Source of the DNA: Gnetum montanum
Lineage: Eukaryota; Streptophyta; Gnetopsida; Gnetales; Gnetaceae
Assembly: GCA_015680685.1 (NCBI GenBank)
Contig: MNCI01037504.1
Location: 631,631-695,630 of the forward strand
Direction: 5' to 3'
Length of the DNA stretch: 64,000 nucleotides
Position 1 is the stretch's first letter, and each line of letters opens with the position of its first letter. Positions 35,600 to 48,200 of the stretch are shown in pieces. The position numbers were made by a program, and so were the translations under genes. The notes beneath the pieces were generated by a model that worked only from the letters and a program-made list of their open reading frames with translations, did no database searches and was not told where the DNA came from.

Positions 35600-37050
35600 C
35601 ACGTCGTTAAAAATTCGCTGATGCTATAGTGGGGACGACTGACCATTTACCTTTTGCTTTATAGGCCGACGAACAACCTGAGAAAATGCCGTTGAAAAGT
35701 TCCACTGGTAAATAAAAGAACGGAAATTTCTACCCTGAGAAAATGTCAAAGAAGCTTTCCACGTTTGTGCATGAAAATGAAAATGGAGGTTCAGAATGAC
35801 GGCCAAATGCTTTGAATGTTAACGATATTGTTGATAAACCCGTGAAGAGTCGCCGGCGAAAAGGTGCCATTTCTGGGCAGCACAGCCGACATTTGCAGCT
35901 ACCCACATACATGCATGTATGTGTGTGTAGTTCAACTTGAATCGGATTCGAAGGATCCTGAAACTTCTCTGCGCTTTCCAATTCAACGACAAACATTACC
36001 ATCACGATCATTTGAAGAATGGCAAAATTCAACCCTAAAAGCGAAATACAGTGAACCCCTGAAACAATTCATCGCAGAAATTTGATGACCCTAAATTTCT
36101 CCACGATTTGGTCGTCGTAACGTGTTGGGGCTCTTGATTTTCTGCCCGCTGCAACAGCTGTTAACGTTGCCTTTGCTTCAGTCACTCATGTGTTGAATTT
36201 TCAAGTTCAATAGCAGGAATTCAGACGGTGAGCCTGAGGCCTGCCATGACAGCGCTGTACAAACCTTTTCTGTTCTGAGATGTTTTACATGAGGTTGCTT
36301 TCTGGATTTTGGCCCCAGGCGTCGCTTCCGGCAAACTTTTCACAATTATCCGCGAAATGAAGCCTACGAAGCAGATTTTCTATTACAAAGTGCACCCGCA
36401 TAATGATGTGTATGCATGTCAAAATCTATGGATTTATGTTGTTTTATGGCCGGTGCGTCGATCCAGGCCATGGTAACACGTCTACAGCATTTCATGAAGC
36501 GTGACAGTCTGACTGTATGCTACAGATGTCTTATGGATATGGATGACGGTTTCCCAATTTGGTATGGAGTTTGTAAATCTGGAATGGTAGGCAGAGGTCA
36601 TTTTCTTTGGTGATTTTGAAGCCTGGCTGGCCTTAACAGGTGTATCGAATATTTGGCTGCGACGATGTGAACAAGGCAGCCACCAAATTAGGTTACATGT
36701 GCAGTTATATTTCAATATTAGTTAACATGCCTCCGCCTCCCACGTTTGTTGTTTGACAAGTACGGTAGACACAGATCAGGGTTGGCTGAATTTTCAAGAG
36801 CAGCAATCCATACCCGTGCCAGATAATCTGCAAACTCTGTATTTGCATTCTCCTGTTCGTTCTGGTCAAGCTACCAGCAACTGTGTGCTTTTCTAACTCT
36901 AACCAAACCTTTTTCTGTTCTTTTTTTCCCCCTCAGGCGGTTTGCCTTCCTCAAAAGTGTACCACTTTTGTGAAGAAAAACAAACGGACTTGTATCACCT
37001 TTCCGTGACGTTACAAATCTGTCATCTTAGGAACTTCGGAATTGCTGCGT
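35600..37050. repeat. 1.5 kb dispersed unit, copy 3 (diverged)
   Basis: Colinear with copies 1 and 2 but more diverged. It shares CTTTCCAATTCAACG (35,976), 'aaattcaaccctaaaagcga', 'ggtgcgtcgatccaggccat' (36,451), 'gatatggatgacg' (36,535), 'ggagtttgtaaatctggaatg' and 'taggttacatgtgc'. Here a 65-codon frame (36,416-36,613) continues through a site where copies 1 and 2 carry an extra A (CCCAAATTTGG against CCCAATTTGG). It is richer in CpG than copies 1 and 2 and lies in DNA free of recognised transposons. Confidence 0.65.
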
Positions 37051-38050
37051 TTGCAAATCACTGCCGACGTGCAAAATTTATCTGAAATAATCTATGCACT
37101 CGGCTTCTTTTCTTTTGTATCTTATTTCCTTCAAACGGTTAATCCGTTTTCATTTGTTTCCCAACCACATTAAAGTCTTCCAAAATGTATTGCAGAAATA
37201 TGGACGTTACCAGATTTTTAAAAAATTGAAATCGAAACTGAAATTTTATTACATCTTTCCACTCTATGGAATTATTGGACAGCATAAATACATATGCTAT
37301 GAGTTTTGAAAACATCATTAAGAAAATAACCAAGTGTTTTTAGTAACATTTGGATCAAATCAACCAAGTTTGCAACTGTAAGATCCCATCCATGTCTAAT
37401 GTGCTTCAATACAGGAGATTGCAGGAAATTGTGGTATTTGACTTCAATGCTATTTGTATTGCAGTGCTTGCACATTCATTTTTTCCAAAGAATTTTCAGC
37501 TACCTGCCTATCTCAACTCTTAGATAATGAGATCTCATTAGTTCTTTAGTAATTATCTATTGTAACTAATGAGGAATACTAGTAGATAAGTGGTTTCCCT
37601 TTGAATTGAGGCCTCCTTTGATACTATTCAAAAAAGTTAAATCTTTCTTCCTCCTAGGATGTTTAGGTAAAGCTTTGTCTTTGGGATAACGTTATATGGA
37701 TATACATCACTTTATAAGTGAATAAACCTTTTATACAGTAAATGATTTGTTCCTTTATTTCAAATTTACATCAACCTTTATTTCGCATCCTTACAATAAA
37801 AAATATGATATATATGATATCGTCATTGAAAAGTTGCAGCAAAGATAGCAAAATCTTCTATCCAATTTATACACCATGTCTACAAAGTAAAATGACACAT
37901 CAAATGCCAAATAATCAAAGTTAACATCCGTGACCTTACGCACTGAAAGATGTTACAAATAATAAGTTAACACACCCTTTTGGGAAAACGTATTTATGGG
38001 ATCTCATTTCGGCTAAGAGAATGTTTTAACTTTTTAGTTTGCTTATTTCC
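37051..38050. other. Intergenic, nothing recognised
   Basis: AT-rich, no coding or repeat structure that could be supported. Confidence 0.5.
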
Positions 38051-41000
38051 CGAGTAAAAAAACGAGTGAATAGCGTCACGTTTTTCATCGAGGACGGGTG
38101 AAGAATGAAAAGATTAAATTGACGAGGAAAGGTCGCGTAGGTAGAGCAGGAGCAATAGAAAGAGAGAGAACCCAGCTGCCTTGAAAATTAGCTTCTCTCT
38201 CGGACACCTCCGTACGCTGAGTATTTTGACATTGCACCAGCGGCAGCGGTCCAATAGGGGAGCACCACGTCACTATGACCGCAGCACAACAAGAAAGTAA
38301 AAATGAGATTATGCGAATGTAAACGTGCAGTTGAACGACATGTGATCCAATCAATTTTAACGCCGAAGTGGCGTGGCGCGCCTCATCATATTTTCTTTTT
38401 TTATGGCTGGCCCACCCACAACCAACCGGCGACTTATTACTGCAGCCTTGCACACGTCATCGTCATCATCTGCACGCACACACGCACGCACGCGCGCGCA
38501 TATTCGCAGTGGCCACTCAACGGCCCCACCGCAGTCCAGCTGTGGGTCCCACCGACGCAAATTTTTAACAGCCGCTCGCTACAGCCGCATTTTTGTATCT
38601 GATCCACGGAAACGCCATCTTTGCTTCCGCCTCCTTTTTCAAGGAAATACGTGAACGCCATCTTAGCAGCGTGCGTGCCACTAACCGTTCTCGGCCTACG
38701 CCGCTTGATTCTGCTTCCTTCCGACCTGCCAACGGTAAACAATCAAGCGCTGCGTTAAACACATTTATTCAACGACTTCTGCTCAAAGCGAAGCCACGAT
38801 TGAGACGAAGAAACTGCCATCCCATTCCATTCAATTCAATTCAATGCAACGGCAAATTAAAGCAGGCGACGGTCACTCCGCAATCACATGAGCTGTACCA
38901 AAAGCAGCAGTCCAGTGCCGTTTTTGGTGCTCGTTGTTGTGGGATTTAATCGGGCATCATTATGTGCGTGTGCAGCGTTGCATGGCTTACCTTGCACCAG
39001 CCAGTCCAGTCTTGAGTGGAAACTGGAAAGTCCCCTCCGTCCCTCCCTCCCTCCCTCGCTCGTAGTTTCCTTGAAGTTACTCCCGTGTGGCACACCCGAC
39101 TACCTGGGAAAGACACAAGCGCAGCCTTTACGGTACGTTGCGTGCCAAGCCCAACAATGCACCGACAGCGGATCCAGGTACAAGTGCATAGGCAACGCAC
39201 GCAGCCCATGTGACACACACCAACTAATTCAACTTTTCTGACCTTGCCATTTATCGTCGTCACCATTATTTACCAACGTCCGTATTTAAATTTTACCGCT
39301 CCCACTTCCACGTTCCAAATTGCCCGTAGCTGGCGTGTAAATTCCGGGCCCGCCTCCGTTATGCGCTTTCTTATTTCTGCCATTTCAAGTTGCGCCCATG
39401 TTCCGAATTCCAGGTTGCCCACAACTGGCGTCGCCAGCGAGTCAAGACGACAGCTGGTCGCCATGTCATCATTCGACGTGTCCACTCCCCGATCCAGCTC
39501 CAAACCAGACGAAACCAACCCAGCCCAGGAGCGGCGCGCCAATTTTCCCTGGTGACGAGGCCTTCGTTTTGACGGCAATGACGTGGCAGGACGTCATCGA
39601 AAGTTGCCGTGAAAATAGCGGCGGCGTGGCAGCGGCGAGTACGTCGGCGATGATGGCAGCGACGGCCACACAGAGAGAGCGGGTCTGGTCACCGATCCGC
39701 GTGTAAGGATAAGCACTGGACACGGTCCATATTATAATACTCTCCCACCTCGCCAACCATTCGTCCGCGTAAGAGCTGCTATTGCCGTGCTGAGGATGAT
39801 TGGAGTTGTTCTCTTTCTACCCCTTTCAATTAAAAAACAATTAATTGTACGTTGATGGAAGTTGTTTTTTTAAGTACATGCGAAGGTTTTGTTTTTTCGC
39901 CGCTAGTAATAATGTAGGCGGGATAACGTAAATTAAGCAAAAGGCCCCGGGCCCGACACCTGTGCCGGCCCCACATTCGTCGCTTTGCGTGGCGTGGCGT
40001 GGAGGCGTCTCCATCGGCGCCTGAGCACGCCTTGGCCGTGACAGATGCATCCCTGCCCTTTGCCACATTCATTCATTCATTCCTGGTTTAGTTTTGATGT
40101 GTAGTTTTGAAGCCGCAATAGGACGAATTAAATTCCCAAAGTTCATCCATCCCTTCTCACTTTGTCTTCCCGTTTCAGGATCCAATGCCAAGCGAGTATT
40201 ATGAAGATGCGACGATACGATAATGAGTGCGTGGCAGCGTTGGGATTGCTAGTAAGGTATTACGGTGTGAACGCAAGGTATTGGCGAGTTGAACTCCGGC
40301 GAATGGATTGCAAGTTACACGTGTGCTACCGACGGTAGGCAACTGGGCATATTCGGAATCATTTTTTCGTTCCCTGATTCTTTGACTTTGTTCCATCGAC
40401 CAACCATGCAAAGGTTTGGTCATGGCGCACGCGATAGCTTAGGCCAGGCCCCTCGCTCCTTCCTTTGCACTTTTTCAGTTTTTAGTGGCAGCTATTGATG
40501 AGATGGTAATGAAGCTCAAGTCCACACACTATCTCTCCTTCCTTCCTTCCTTCATCTGATCAGGGCTTTGCTTTTTGTCCAGATGACCATTACCTTTCGC
40601 TTTCTTTTGGGCAATTCTTGCGTTCTCAAATTGTTGCCTCTGTACCAAGGCCATGCAGTGATCTTTCGTAATCATTTGCTGGGATGTAGTTCACGTTATT
40701 CTCTGGCGATTGCTTCCTTTCTATTAACTTTTTGTTAAATATACTTTTCCAATTAAAGTGCTATTATCTTGGTACCAAAATATAAACATGGCTTCGCATA
40801 TATCCGAAATATAATTTTTGAAAAACGTGAAACTAGTTGCGTTGAATAATTAAGCGTTTCGATGAGTGTTTTATTATCGGGGTTCAACAATGAGCAACGT
40901 GGTAGGTTGATAATAATGAAATACATGCATGCATCTTCAAGTGTCCTTTGTATGTTACATTTTGACTTTGGGAAAGACGACGAGATGTAAACTCATTTTT

Positions 41001-41599
41001 GTAAAGAATGCACATCTAACTAGTGATGCAAAATACGACACCAAACACTGGTAAAAAAAAGTCTAATTACAAAAAGGTATCGTTACTATTTGAGTTATGG
41101 CATGACATTTAAAGGATATGGTGAGCAAGAAAGGATATTATAATTAAGGGCATAAACAAAAACGTTGCTAATAAAAAGATGATTATTTTCTTTTTTAAAT
41201 ATTATTTTAAAATTTTCTTAAGCATATTAAGTGCTCCTTAATGTTGTGTTAAAGCCCCTAGCATACAAGTAATTGATTGCTTCTGCTAATTCAAATAGAG
41301 GGACTCAAACTTTACTAATACAAAGCCAACATTGGATAAATCCAAAGCCTAAGTCAATAAATACTTTAAACTAAAGCTCAAATATAATTTCATATTATTT
41401 CCAATCTTCCTTTCACAGACAAGGAACATAATGCTTTTGTTGGATGGTTTATATGGAATAGACCTAGATTTAAATTTGAGAAGCAAGGAAATATAGTGAT
41501 ATGAGCATAGTAAAAGCTATAGAAGGTAATCATTAGTACCATTGAGACTGCTGCACGGTACACGTTTTAATTTCTGCTTTTGGACTGGCTTGAGAACGT

Positions 41600-42400
41600 A
41601 GGTAAAACTAGATGTACAATCTGGTCATAGAAAAAGTTAAAGATATGTTTGTAAGAGATGATAGCCGGTTCATTCCTTTAGCCGGAATCATCGATTTGAT
41701 GGGAAAAACTAGGACCACCTGAAATTCGTGGTTCAATGGACCAAATTTACGGTCAAAGTAGACTAACAGCATCTTGTTCCGTTCGGTGGTAGATTCCAAC
41801 GTTCAAAGTGGGATGGGAAAAAGAGTGAACACGACGGGTATTCACGACAGCATTTGCGCATGCCACCTTGCACTAACACCGTCGCCATTAAAGCTATTTA
41901 GGTACGAACAGAACTGAGGTGGGGCTTTAACTTGGGTATTCAGCCATATACCTATAACAAAAAGGTTCGGTCTGCCAGAAATTCAGGTCTCACACGTCGT
42001 GGAAGTCGAAAGGAGCAGAGAAAATTCAAATACATACGCAGAAAGCCAAATAAAACCCAAAAAAAAACAAGATTTATTTTTTCCCGTTGTTTAAAGCCGA
42101 GGACCAACTTCCCATTGAAGAAGAAGAAGAATAATAATAATAATAATAATACTGTTGAGAAGAAACTCTTAGGTCAGGCAAGGCAAGCATATCGAGAACG
42201 TGGATAAATACAAGGCAAATATAACGTGCAGTTTGGGGATTTCGGGGACCAAGTATTTGAATGGAAGAGCAGCAAGAACACGGCACGCACACTGACGGTT
42301 TACGGTTTTAGGTCGGGCTGCGGCGGCTGCTAGTGCTGAAACCCATAAACAAGGTGGGAACACGTTCCAGAAGCAGCGCAAGCAACAATATTATAATACA
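41600..42400 (+). repeat. NAC-upstream segment shared with 32.1-32.5 kb
   Basis: Contains the 41,709-41,757 block that matches 32,174-32,223 almost exactly, plus further short matches in the same order up to 'acgttccagaagcag' at 42,362. It ends about 0.6 kb before the NAC start codon. Sequence kept this well while its surroundings diverged may be functional promoter DNA. Confidence 0.55.
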
Positions 42401-42782
42401 AACACAAAAGTCTGTGAAAGGTAGTCCACAAGGCAGGCTCCGGGATATTAAAAAAAAATTTGGCATTGGCGTTCACGCGCGAATTGGGGCCGCTGCGATG
42501 GTGAGGAGTAAGAGCAAGAGCAAGGGAGAGAGACAGAGTGGACTGAGTCAGTGTGTGGAGTGAAATTCCGGTGCTGGCTATGCTCGTCGCTTTCGGTCCA
42601 GGTCAGCAGCATACGTGTCGATCGTCAGGCGGGTGGGCGAAAGCAACCTTTCCTGCTGCAATCGCCCAGCCGTCGCGGCTTCAATGCCCAGGCGCAACCT
42701 TAAAAGCGCAGCCAGTCGACGCTCCAACATTTCAAATGCTCAGTCCTCCCTCCATCCATCCTCGCTTGTTCCAAGGATTCCC

Positions 42783-42818
42783 TCCCAATTCCCAATTCCC
42801 AATTCCCAATTCCCAATC
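42783..42818 (+). repeat. Heptamer tandem repeat (AATTCCC)n upstream of the NAC start
   Basis: About five tandem copies of AATTCCC lie ~170 bases before the start codon, in the probable 5' leader. Confidence 0.9.
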
Positions 42819-42986
42819 GCCTATTGCCAACTCCAATCCCGATTGTGCCCCTGTTTCTTGCTGGCGACCTTTTCTCCAACGCTCTGGTTTTGTTGCTGAT
42901 TCAGCCAAAATCGTTCGTGTTCGTGGCCTGCCTGGCTTTTCGGTGTTATTGATATTGCAGCCGCAGCAGCCTCTGGTTGAGCCTGT

Positions 42987-44486
42987 ATGCGAGATATGGA
43001 AGTTAGTAACGTCGGGATGACTGTGAATTCGGCGTTCTCGGGTTCGAACCCGGGGCAGCTGCCCCCGGGCTTCCGATTCCATCCCACGGATGAGGAGCTC
43101 ATCCTCCATTACCTCAAGAAGAAGGCCGCCTCGTGCCCGCTGCCCGTTCCCATCATCGCTGAGGTCGACCTCTACAAATTCGACCCCTGGGACCTGCCTG
43201 GTAAGCCACAATTCCGTCCAAATACATACAATTCCTTTTATAGGTTGCATGCAGGTAATGGCAAATTCTGTTTTTCGTGTATCCACGGGTCATGGTGTGG
43301 ATTTAGCATTAGCCTCAGGGCGCCTACTGTGTTCATGGATTTGCGTATGATTCAATGAATCTGCTTCGTGCTTAGATTTTCATGGATATGTTCATGTGTT
43401 GGTGGATTATGATTGATGAAGAATTGTGGTGTGTGTTGGTGGCGATTGATTGATCACAGGGAAGGCAGCGTTCGGGGAAAGAGAATGGTATTTCTTCAGT
43501 CCTCGAGACCGCAAGTACCCAAATGGGGCGAGGCCCAACAGGGCAGCAAAGTCAGGCTACTGGAAGGCAACCGGCACCGACAAACCCATATTGCTGAGCA
43601 ACGGAAGCCAGGCCGTGGGCGTGAAGAAGGCTCTCGTGTTTTACAGGGGAAGGCCCCCAAAGGGAGTGAAAACCAGCTGGATCATGCATGAATACCGCCT
43701 CGCAGACACGGCAGCCGCGGCTGCAGCCGCGGCCACGCCTCTTCGCAAGGCATCCATGCGCGTACGTTGCCTTAAATCATACATTTACAGGAAATTCATT
43801 TGAGAATTCCGTGGTGATCCTGCAGATTCTGATGCGCTTACGTTTTCTTGAATTGGTTGTGGATGCAGTTGGACGATTGGGTGCTGTGCAGAATTTACAA
43901 GAAGAAGAAGACGGACACGGGCGGCGTGCCCAGAAAGGAGGAATCCTCGGCCGCCATTGATAATGAAGCTGCAGCTGCATCCATGTTCTGTGGTGGCGGA
44001 GGAGGCGGAATTCCCAGGGTGGGTTCCGTCACAGGGCTGGGAGGCCTGAGCGAAGGAGATTACCCGTTGCTTACGACTCTGCTTTCCGAGGAAAATGGGT
44101 CGACGCTGGATTTCTCGGCGATGTTGCCGCCGCAGAATTTGAACGGAACAGGCATCCCACCGGGAGTGGCATTGTCGGCCGTGGATGTCAAAACTCTGGA
44201 CTCGCTGAAGCGCACTCTTTCCCTGAATTACATGGAGGATGCCGGAGCTTTTCCATCGGCCAAGCGCAGCCACATGGAATTGAACCTGCAACCGCCTGTA
44301 TCGCAGCAGCAGCAGCAGCAGCAGCAGGGGATAGGTGGATATTACTTTCAGTATCCGCACAGAATGTTCATGGGCTCTGGAACTGGTGCTGGTTCTGGTG
44401 CTGGCGCTAGCGCTGGGCTCAGCCTGGGAGTGGATGATTATCAGCAATTATTCCGCGCTGGATTTGTTGTAGAAAACAGGCCCTGA
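42987..44486 (+). CDS. NAC-domain transcription factor
   Basis: Three exons, join 42987-43200, 43460-43761, 43869-44486; 377 aa. Introns are 259 and 107 bases with GT-AG ends (GTAAGC..ACAG, GTACGT..GCAG) and consistent phase, at the two classic NAC intron positions. The NAC domain spans residues ~25-190: [14 protein letters not shown] (subdomain A), [13 protein letters not shown] (B), [15 protein letters not shown] and [12 protein letters not shown] (C), [20 protein letters not shown] and WIMHEYRL (D), [14 protein letters not shown] (E). It resembles the NAP / NAC018-NAC056 (NARS) group. The domain binds DNA as a dimer in the nucleus; the long C-terminal part is the likely activation region, with poly-Gly, a seven-Gln run and Gly/Ala/Ser repeats, ending FVVENRP. 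A short Ala run follows [10 protein letters not shown]. An alternative start is the second ATG at 42,996, which has a better context (G at +4). The target genes cannot be told from sequence. Confidence 0.95.
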
Positions 44487-45650
44487 CGACGGCGGGGGCC
44501 GTGTACATGTGCAAGCAACTGGTGGCTGTGCCTGTGCCTGTGGCGGTGGCGACGGCGGTCCATGGTTTTGGTTGCTGCTGCTGCTGTTACTGCTGCTTGC
44601 GTTTTTGTAAAGAAGGGACTCGTTGTTGTTAGTTTTTGTTTGGTCGTTCTGAAAACTGGTTTTTCTGGGTTTGGGGTTGGGATGATGCGTCTGGTCTTTG
44701 TGGGTGTAATGGTGGTTTTGTTTGTTCTCTTTTTGGTGGATGGATGGATGGATGGATGATGGTAACTTCGGGAGGGCCAGCCGGGTCTGGCACAAACCAG
44801 AGGAGGCCGCTGCTGCGGCTGCCCTGTGAACGAAGCTGAAAAGGAAACTGTACATTGCCATATAATTATATTTAAATTTCACACAAACACCAACAACATG
44901 AATATGAACATGGACAAAATCGATGATGAATGAATTGTTAAATGTCTCTTCATTATTATTCTGTATTTCCTATCGCTATTGCTTTCCATTCCTTTCCTTT
45001 GCTTGTGCGTTTGTTTGTTATATTACGTCTTATGTGAATGGGAATGGGAACGCGACCCGGCCGGGAAAGGCAGCGCAAGGCAAACTCTCTTGTCATACTC
45101 GGTGATTACCAGGAAATGAAAGCATGAGAGACACAGAGCACGTGAACGCTGGACCCTGCCAAAAGTTCATTCATGTGCTCCAATTTACCTATGCGGACAC
45201 GTGGCGTACGGTCGTGTGTCATGGGATGATTCTGGTAGGTAGCTTTACTCTATGACGACATAGACGCAGTCCAATAGTGAACACGCAGGAAAGCGCCCTC
45301 GACAACTCTTTCTTTCTTTCTTTTGCTTCCTCGTCGTTTCGTGATCTGCGGCCGGCGCCTGCGAACCCATAGCTGACACGTTCAATCGAAACCTGTCTCG
45401 CTGCTTGAATATATATAAATGAATGGATATGGCCTTATTATTATTATTATCATTATACTGTGGGCTGTACCCCCCCTTGTCGCAGATCTGGTTCGTTTTT
45501 CGTGTCCTGTCTAAGCAAGGAGTCGCGCACTATTTCGTGTTTTTCGTGGGGGTCTTGTTATGTCACTCAAAACAAAAGCAAATGAGTGCGACTCGTAATG
45601 CTGGTGGATAATGCCAGGAGAACTGGACACCTGCTGCCACTATCGTCCAA
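44487..45650. other. NAC 3' flank
   Basis: The probable 3' UTR follows the stop; it includes TGC/GCT-rich stretches (44,565-44,600) and a (GGAT)n run (44,738-44,757). A candidate polyadenylation zone is the AT-rich TATAATTATATTTAAA at 44,860-44,875. A frame of 144 codons on the minus strand here is antisense to repeats and not considered a gene. Nothing else was recognised. Confidence 0.5.
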
Positions 45651-48200
45651 AATATTGTACAGCAATAGATGAAACTAGTACGTGCTCAACAATATCCATT
45701 AAATGTCTTAAAACGGCACAAGTAAACATCAATCTTTTTGATTTAGTGCCACCCACAAGGCTTGGAATATCAGCTTTGTGATAGGACATTTTGATGAATA
45801 TCTGCCTATCATGCTTCGAAACAATCCACGAGTTTTAAAAAACGTCTCACCATGCTTTTATGCCTCGGGCCCAACTAGCTCTCTGATTCTATTTTAACAT
45901 TCATGCGCCATAAAAACTCAACATAACTAAGTTTTACGCTCAAGGTTTTTTTCCTATTTCATCTCAATCTGTACTCTTATTTCTATAAGTTACTAATTAT
46001 TTATGTTTAAACACAAAATTGGAAAATAAGCAACTTGTTTGATAAAACTCTTTACATTCTATAAGGTGAAAACACATATTTTTGAATGTATCTCCATATT
46101 ATTGCTATCAACATGATAAAACTATTCAATTTCAATTTTCATAATTGACATCGTCACTACCAAACTTTTTTTTCAATGTTATCTAAATTGTACTAATGAA
46201 TGTTACCACTATTCCTTAAAATTATATACCTTGCTAAACTTGTACTATGAATTACTCTTACTTAGACTTTTCTTTTTTGAATTTATAATATCATAATATT
46301 ATTTTAATCATAAAAAACAATGTTGTAAGAAGCTTGAGTTTGAAACATATTTTATTTAGTGGATGGTATAATCTTTTAACTTTTTGACTATGCTAATTGT
46401 TCAACATTAAATTGCTTATTTTCTAATTATAAATTAGTTTACAATGATGTGCTTGAACTACTCCCTACATTTATTGTGCTATTACCTAGTTCACACTAAA
46501 AAATTTTGTTGGTCATAGGTACCTATAATCTAGTTTAATTTCCAGTAACCTCTACTATGAAATAATAAGAAAATTAGTATAGAAACTATAAACACTTTTT
46601 TTTTTTAAGTATAAGTCTTAAAGGAAACATTTCCTACATGAACACTTCTATAAAAAAAATTTACCAAATTTTGTACATGCTTTTCTATAGGCTTATTTAG
46701 GTAACTCTGTTCTACAAGCTTAAGGTAGAAGATAGCATTCTTAGTATAAAATTCTTGTATTATATTTCTAGAATATGAATACTAGTTAGAATTATTTTCT
46801 ATATGATACTCTTTCATATTTTGATTAACATTTAAATTATTTACTTCTTGTAATATGAAAATATAGTAGAGTAATTTCATTTAGCTTTTTATAACTTGGT
46901 TATTTTGGTTTGCATCTTGAAGAATTAGAAAATGTAATTTGGTAGGATCATTCATAATACTTGTGAGAACTCTTTTAACACCATGTTTTTAATATTTCTA
47001 ACATGTGCAATCAAAGGGTGGATAAATAGTAACACCTTAGTTTTTGCAAACCAATTGCTTGAGCACATTAGCTTCTTCATTGTATAAAATACAAGTATTC
47101 AACTTTACATTAAAATTTGTATTAACAAAAATAAAAGTATCATTTTATTTTATAAACCATTTTTAATATACTTTTACTGTTTTCTAAGATTTAAGTTTTG
47201 AATTGAGATAATGTGTAAAATTTTTAACTAAAGAAAATATTTGAAAAATACAATTTTGAGATGATGTTTTACATCTAAAAGTAAGCTATGACATATAAAT
47301 AATTGGCAATAGATAATCATTGTCAAATCCTTCACTTAGGTTATTGGGATAAATACATTGTAATGAAATGATTTTCAAAATCATGAAATTTTAGTTCTAA
47401 ATGCAATTAAATGCTTTAAAATGTTAAAATACACTTCTTCAATCAATTTTTACACCTAAAACTAATAAGATATGACTATGTAAATAAAGAAATTGTAAAA
47501 TCCTTGTTAATAATTTTTTCTCTTTAGGGTTTTGTTTTATGTATCAAGGAGTTATTAATTGCTTGATTATTATGAATGAAAGCAATATTAAGACTATCTT
47601 GGATAGAGTAACTTTAAAATTCCTTTTATGAATTTGTGACTATTTTTACATTAATTATTCTTGTTTTTAAATTTAATTTTAATATCCTATACTCTTATCT
47701 TTGTTTTAAAATATTAAATATTTGTTTGTAAATACTAACCAAAATGCTTGGGTTGTAGTGGAATTGAAGGTTTACTTTAAATTTTATCATTAATTGATGA
47801 ACCAAATTTTTTTAGTTTAGACTTTTTTTGGGTGACTAAAATTTTTAAGAGCAATTTTCAAATGAATAAAAGCTATTTTGGATAGTACACAAATATTTAA
47901 ACTTGAATTTCTGTAGAATTCTATAATATATAAATATAACAATTTTATATTAAAGTATATTGACATCAATATCATTTATATCATTATTGTCATATGAATT
48001 TTAAGTAAAGAAAATAAATAAATAAATTGAACATGCATACATTTTTTATTAATTGAATTTTAGTGTTTAAGTCACTCTTGTAAAATTTTTCTTGTGCTTG
48101 ACTCGCTTGGAAACATTTTATGGTGCATAGATATTTAAATAATCTATATAAATCATTTAAAATAAAATTTAAAGGTCAAATCCCACGTTCTTGCATTCTA
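45651..48200. other. AT-rich intergenic, nothing recognised
   Basis: About 2.5 kb of very AT-rich DNA with stops in every frame; no repeat family was recognised. Confidence 0.5.

Larger units (their letters stand above)
38051..42986. other. GC- and CpG-rich upstream region of the NAC gene
   Basis: About 5 kb without recognised transposons. It has many overlapping short frames on both strands, as expected from GC-rich non-coding DNA, none with a recognisable domain. Microsatellites include an alternating CA/CG run (38,477-38,500), (CCCT)n (39,038-39,060) and (AAT)n (42,131-42,150). Possible regulatory words such as CACGTCA (38,453), ATGACGTGGCA (39,579) and GGATAAGCAC (39,708) are present. 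The NAC 5' UTR is expected in the last few hundred bases; no TATA box could be assigned with confidence. Confidence 0.5.

Noticed and set aside
38303-40498. Cluster of 60-118 codon frames on both strands
   Set aside because: Overlapping, without domains or splice signals; expected in GC-rich non-coding DNA.
42732-43286. 184-codon frame on the minus strand over the NAC leader and first exon
   Set aside because: Antisense shadow of GC-rich NAC sequence and the AATTCCC repeat; no domain.
43785-44447. 220-codon frame on the minus strand over NAC exon 3
   Set aside because: Antisense to the confirmed NAC exon; its composition follows from the repeats in that exon.
44448-44882. 144-codon frame on the minus strand in the NAC 3' flank
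   Set aside because: Low-complexity translation of microsatellites; antisense to the probable 3' UTR.
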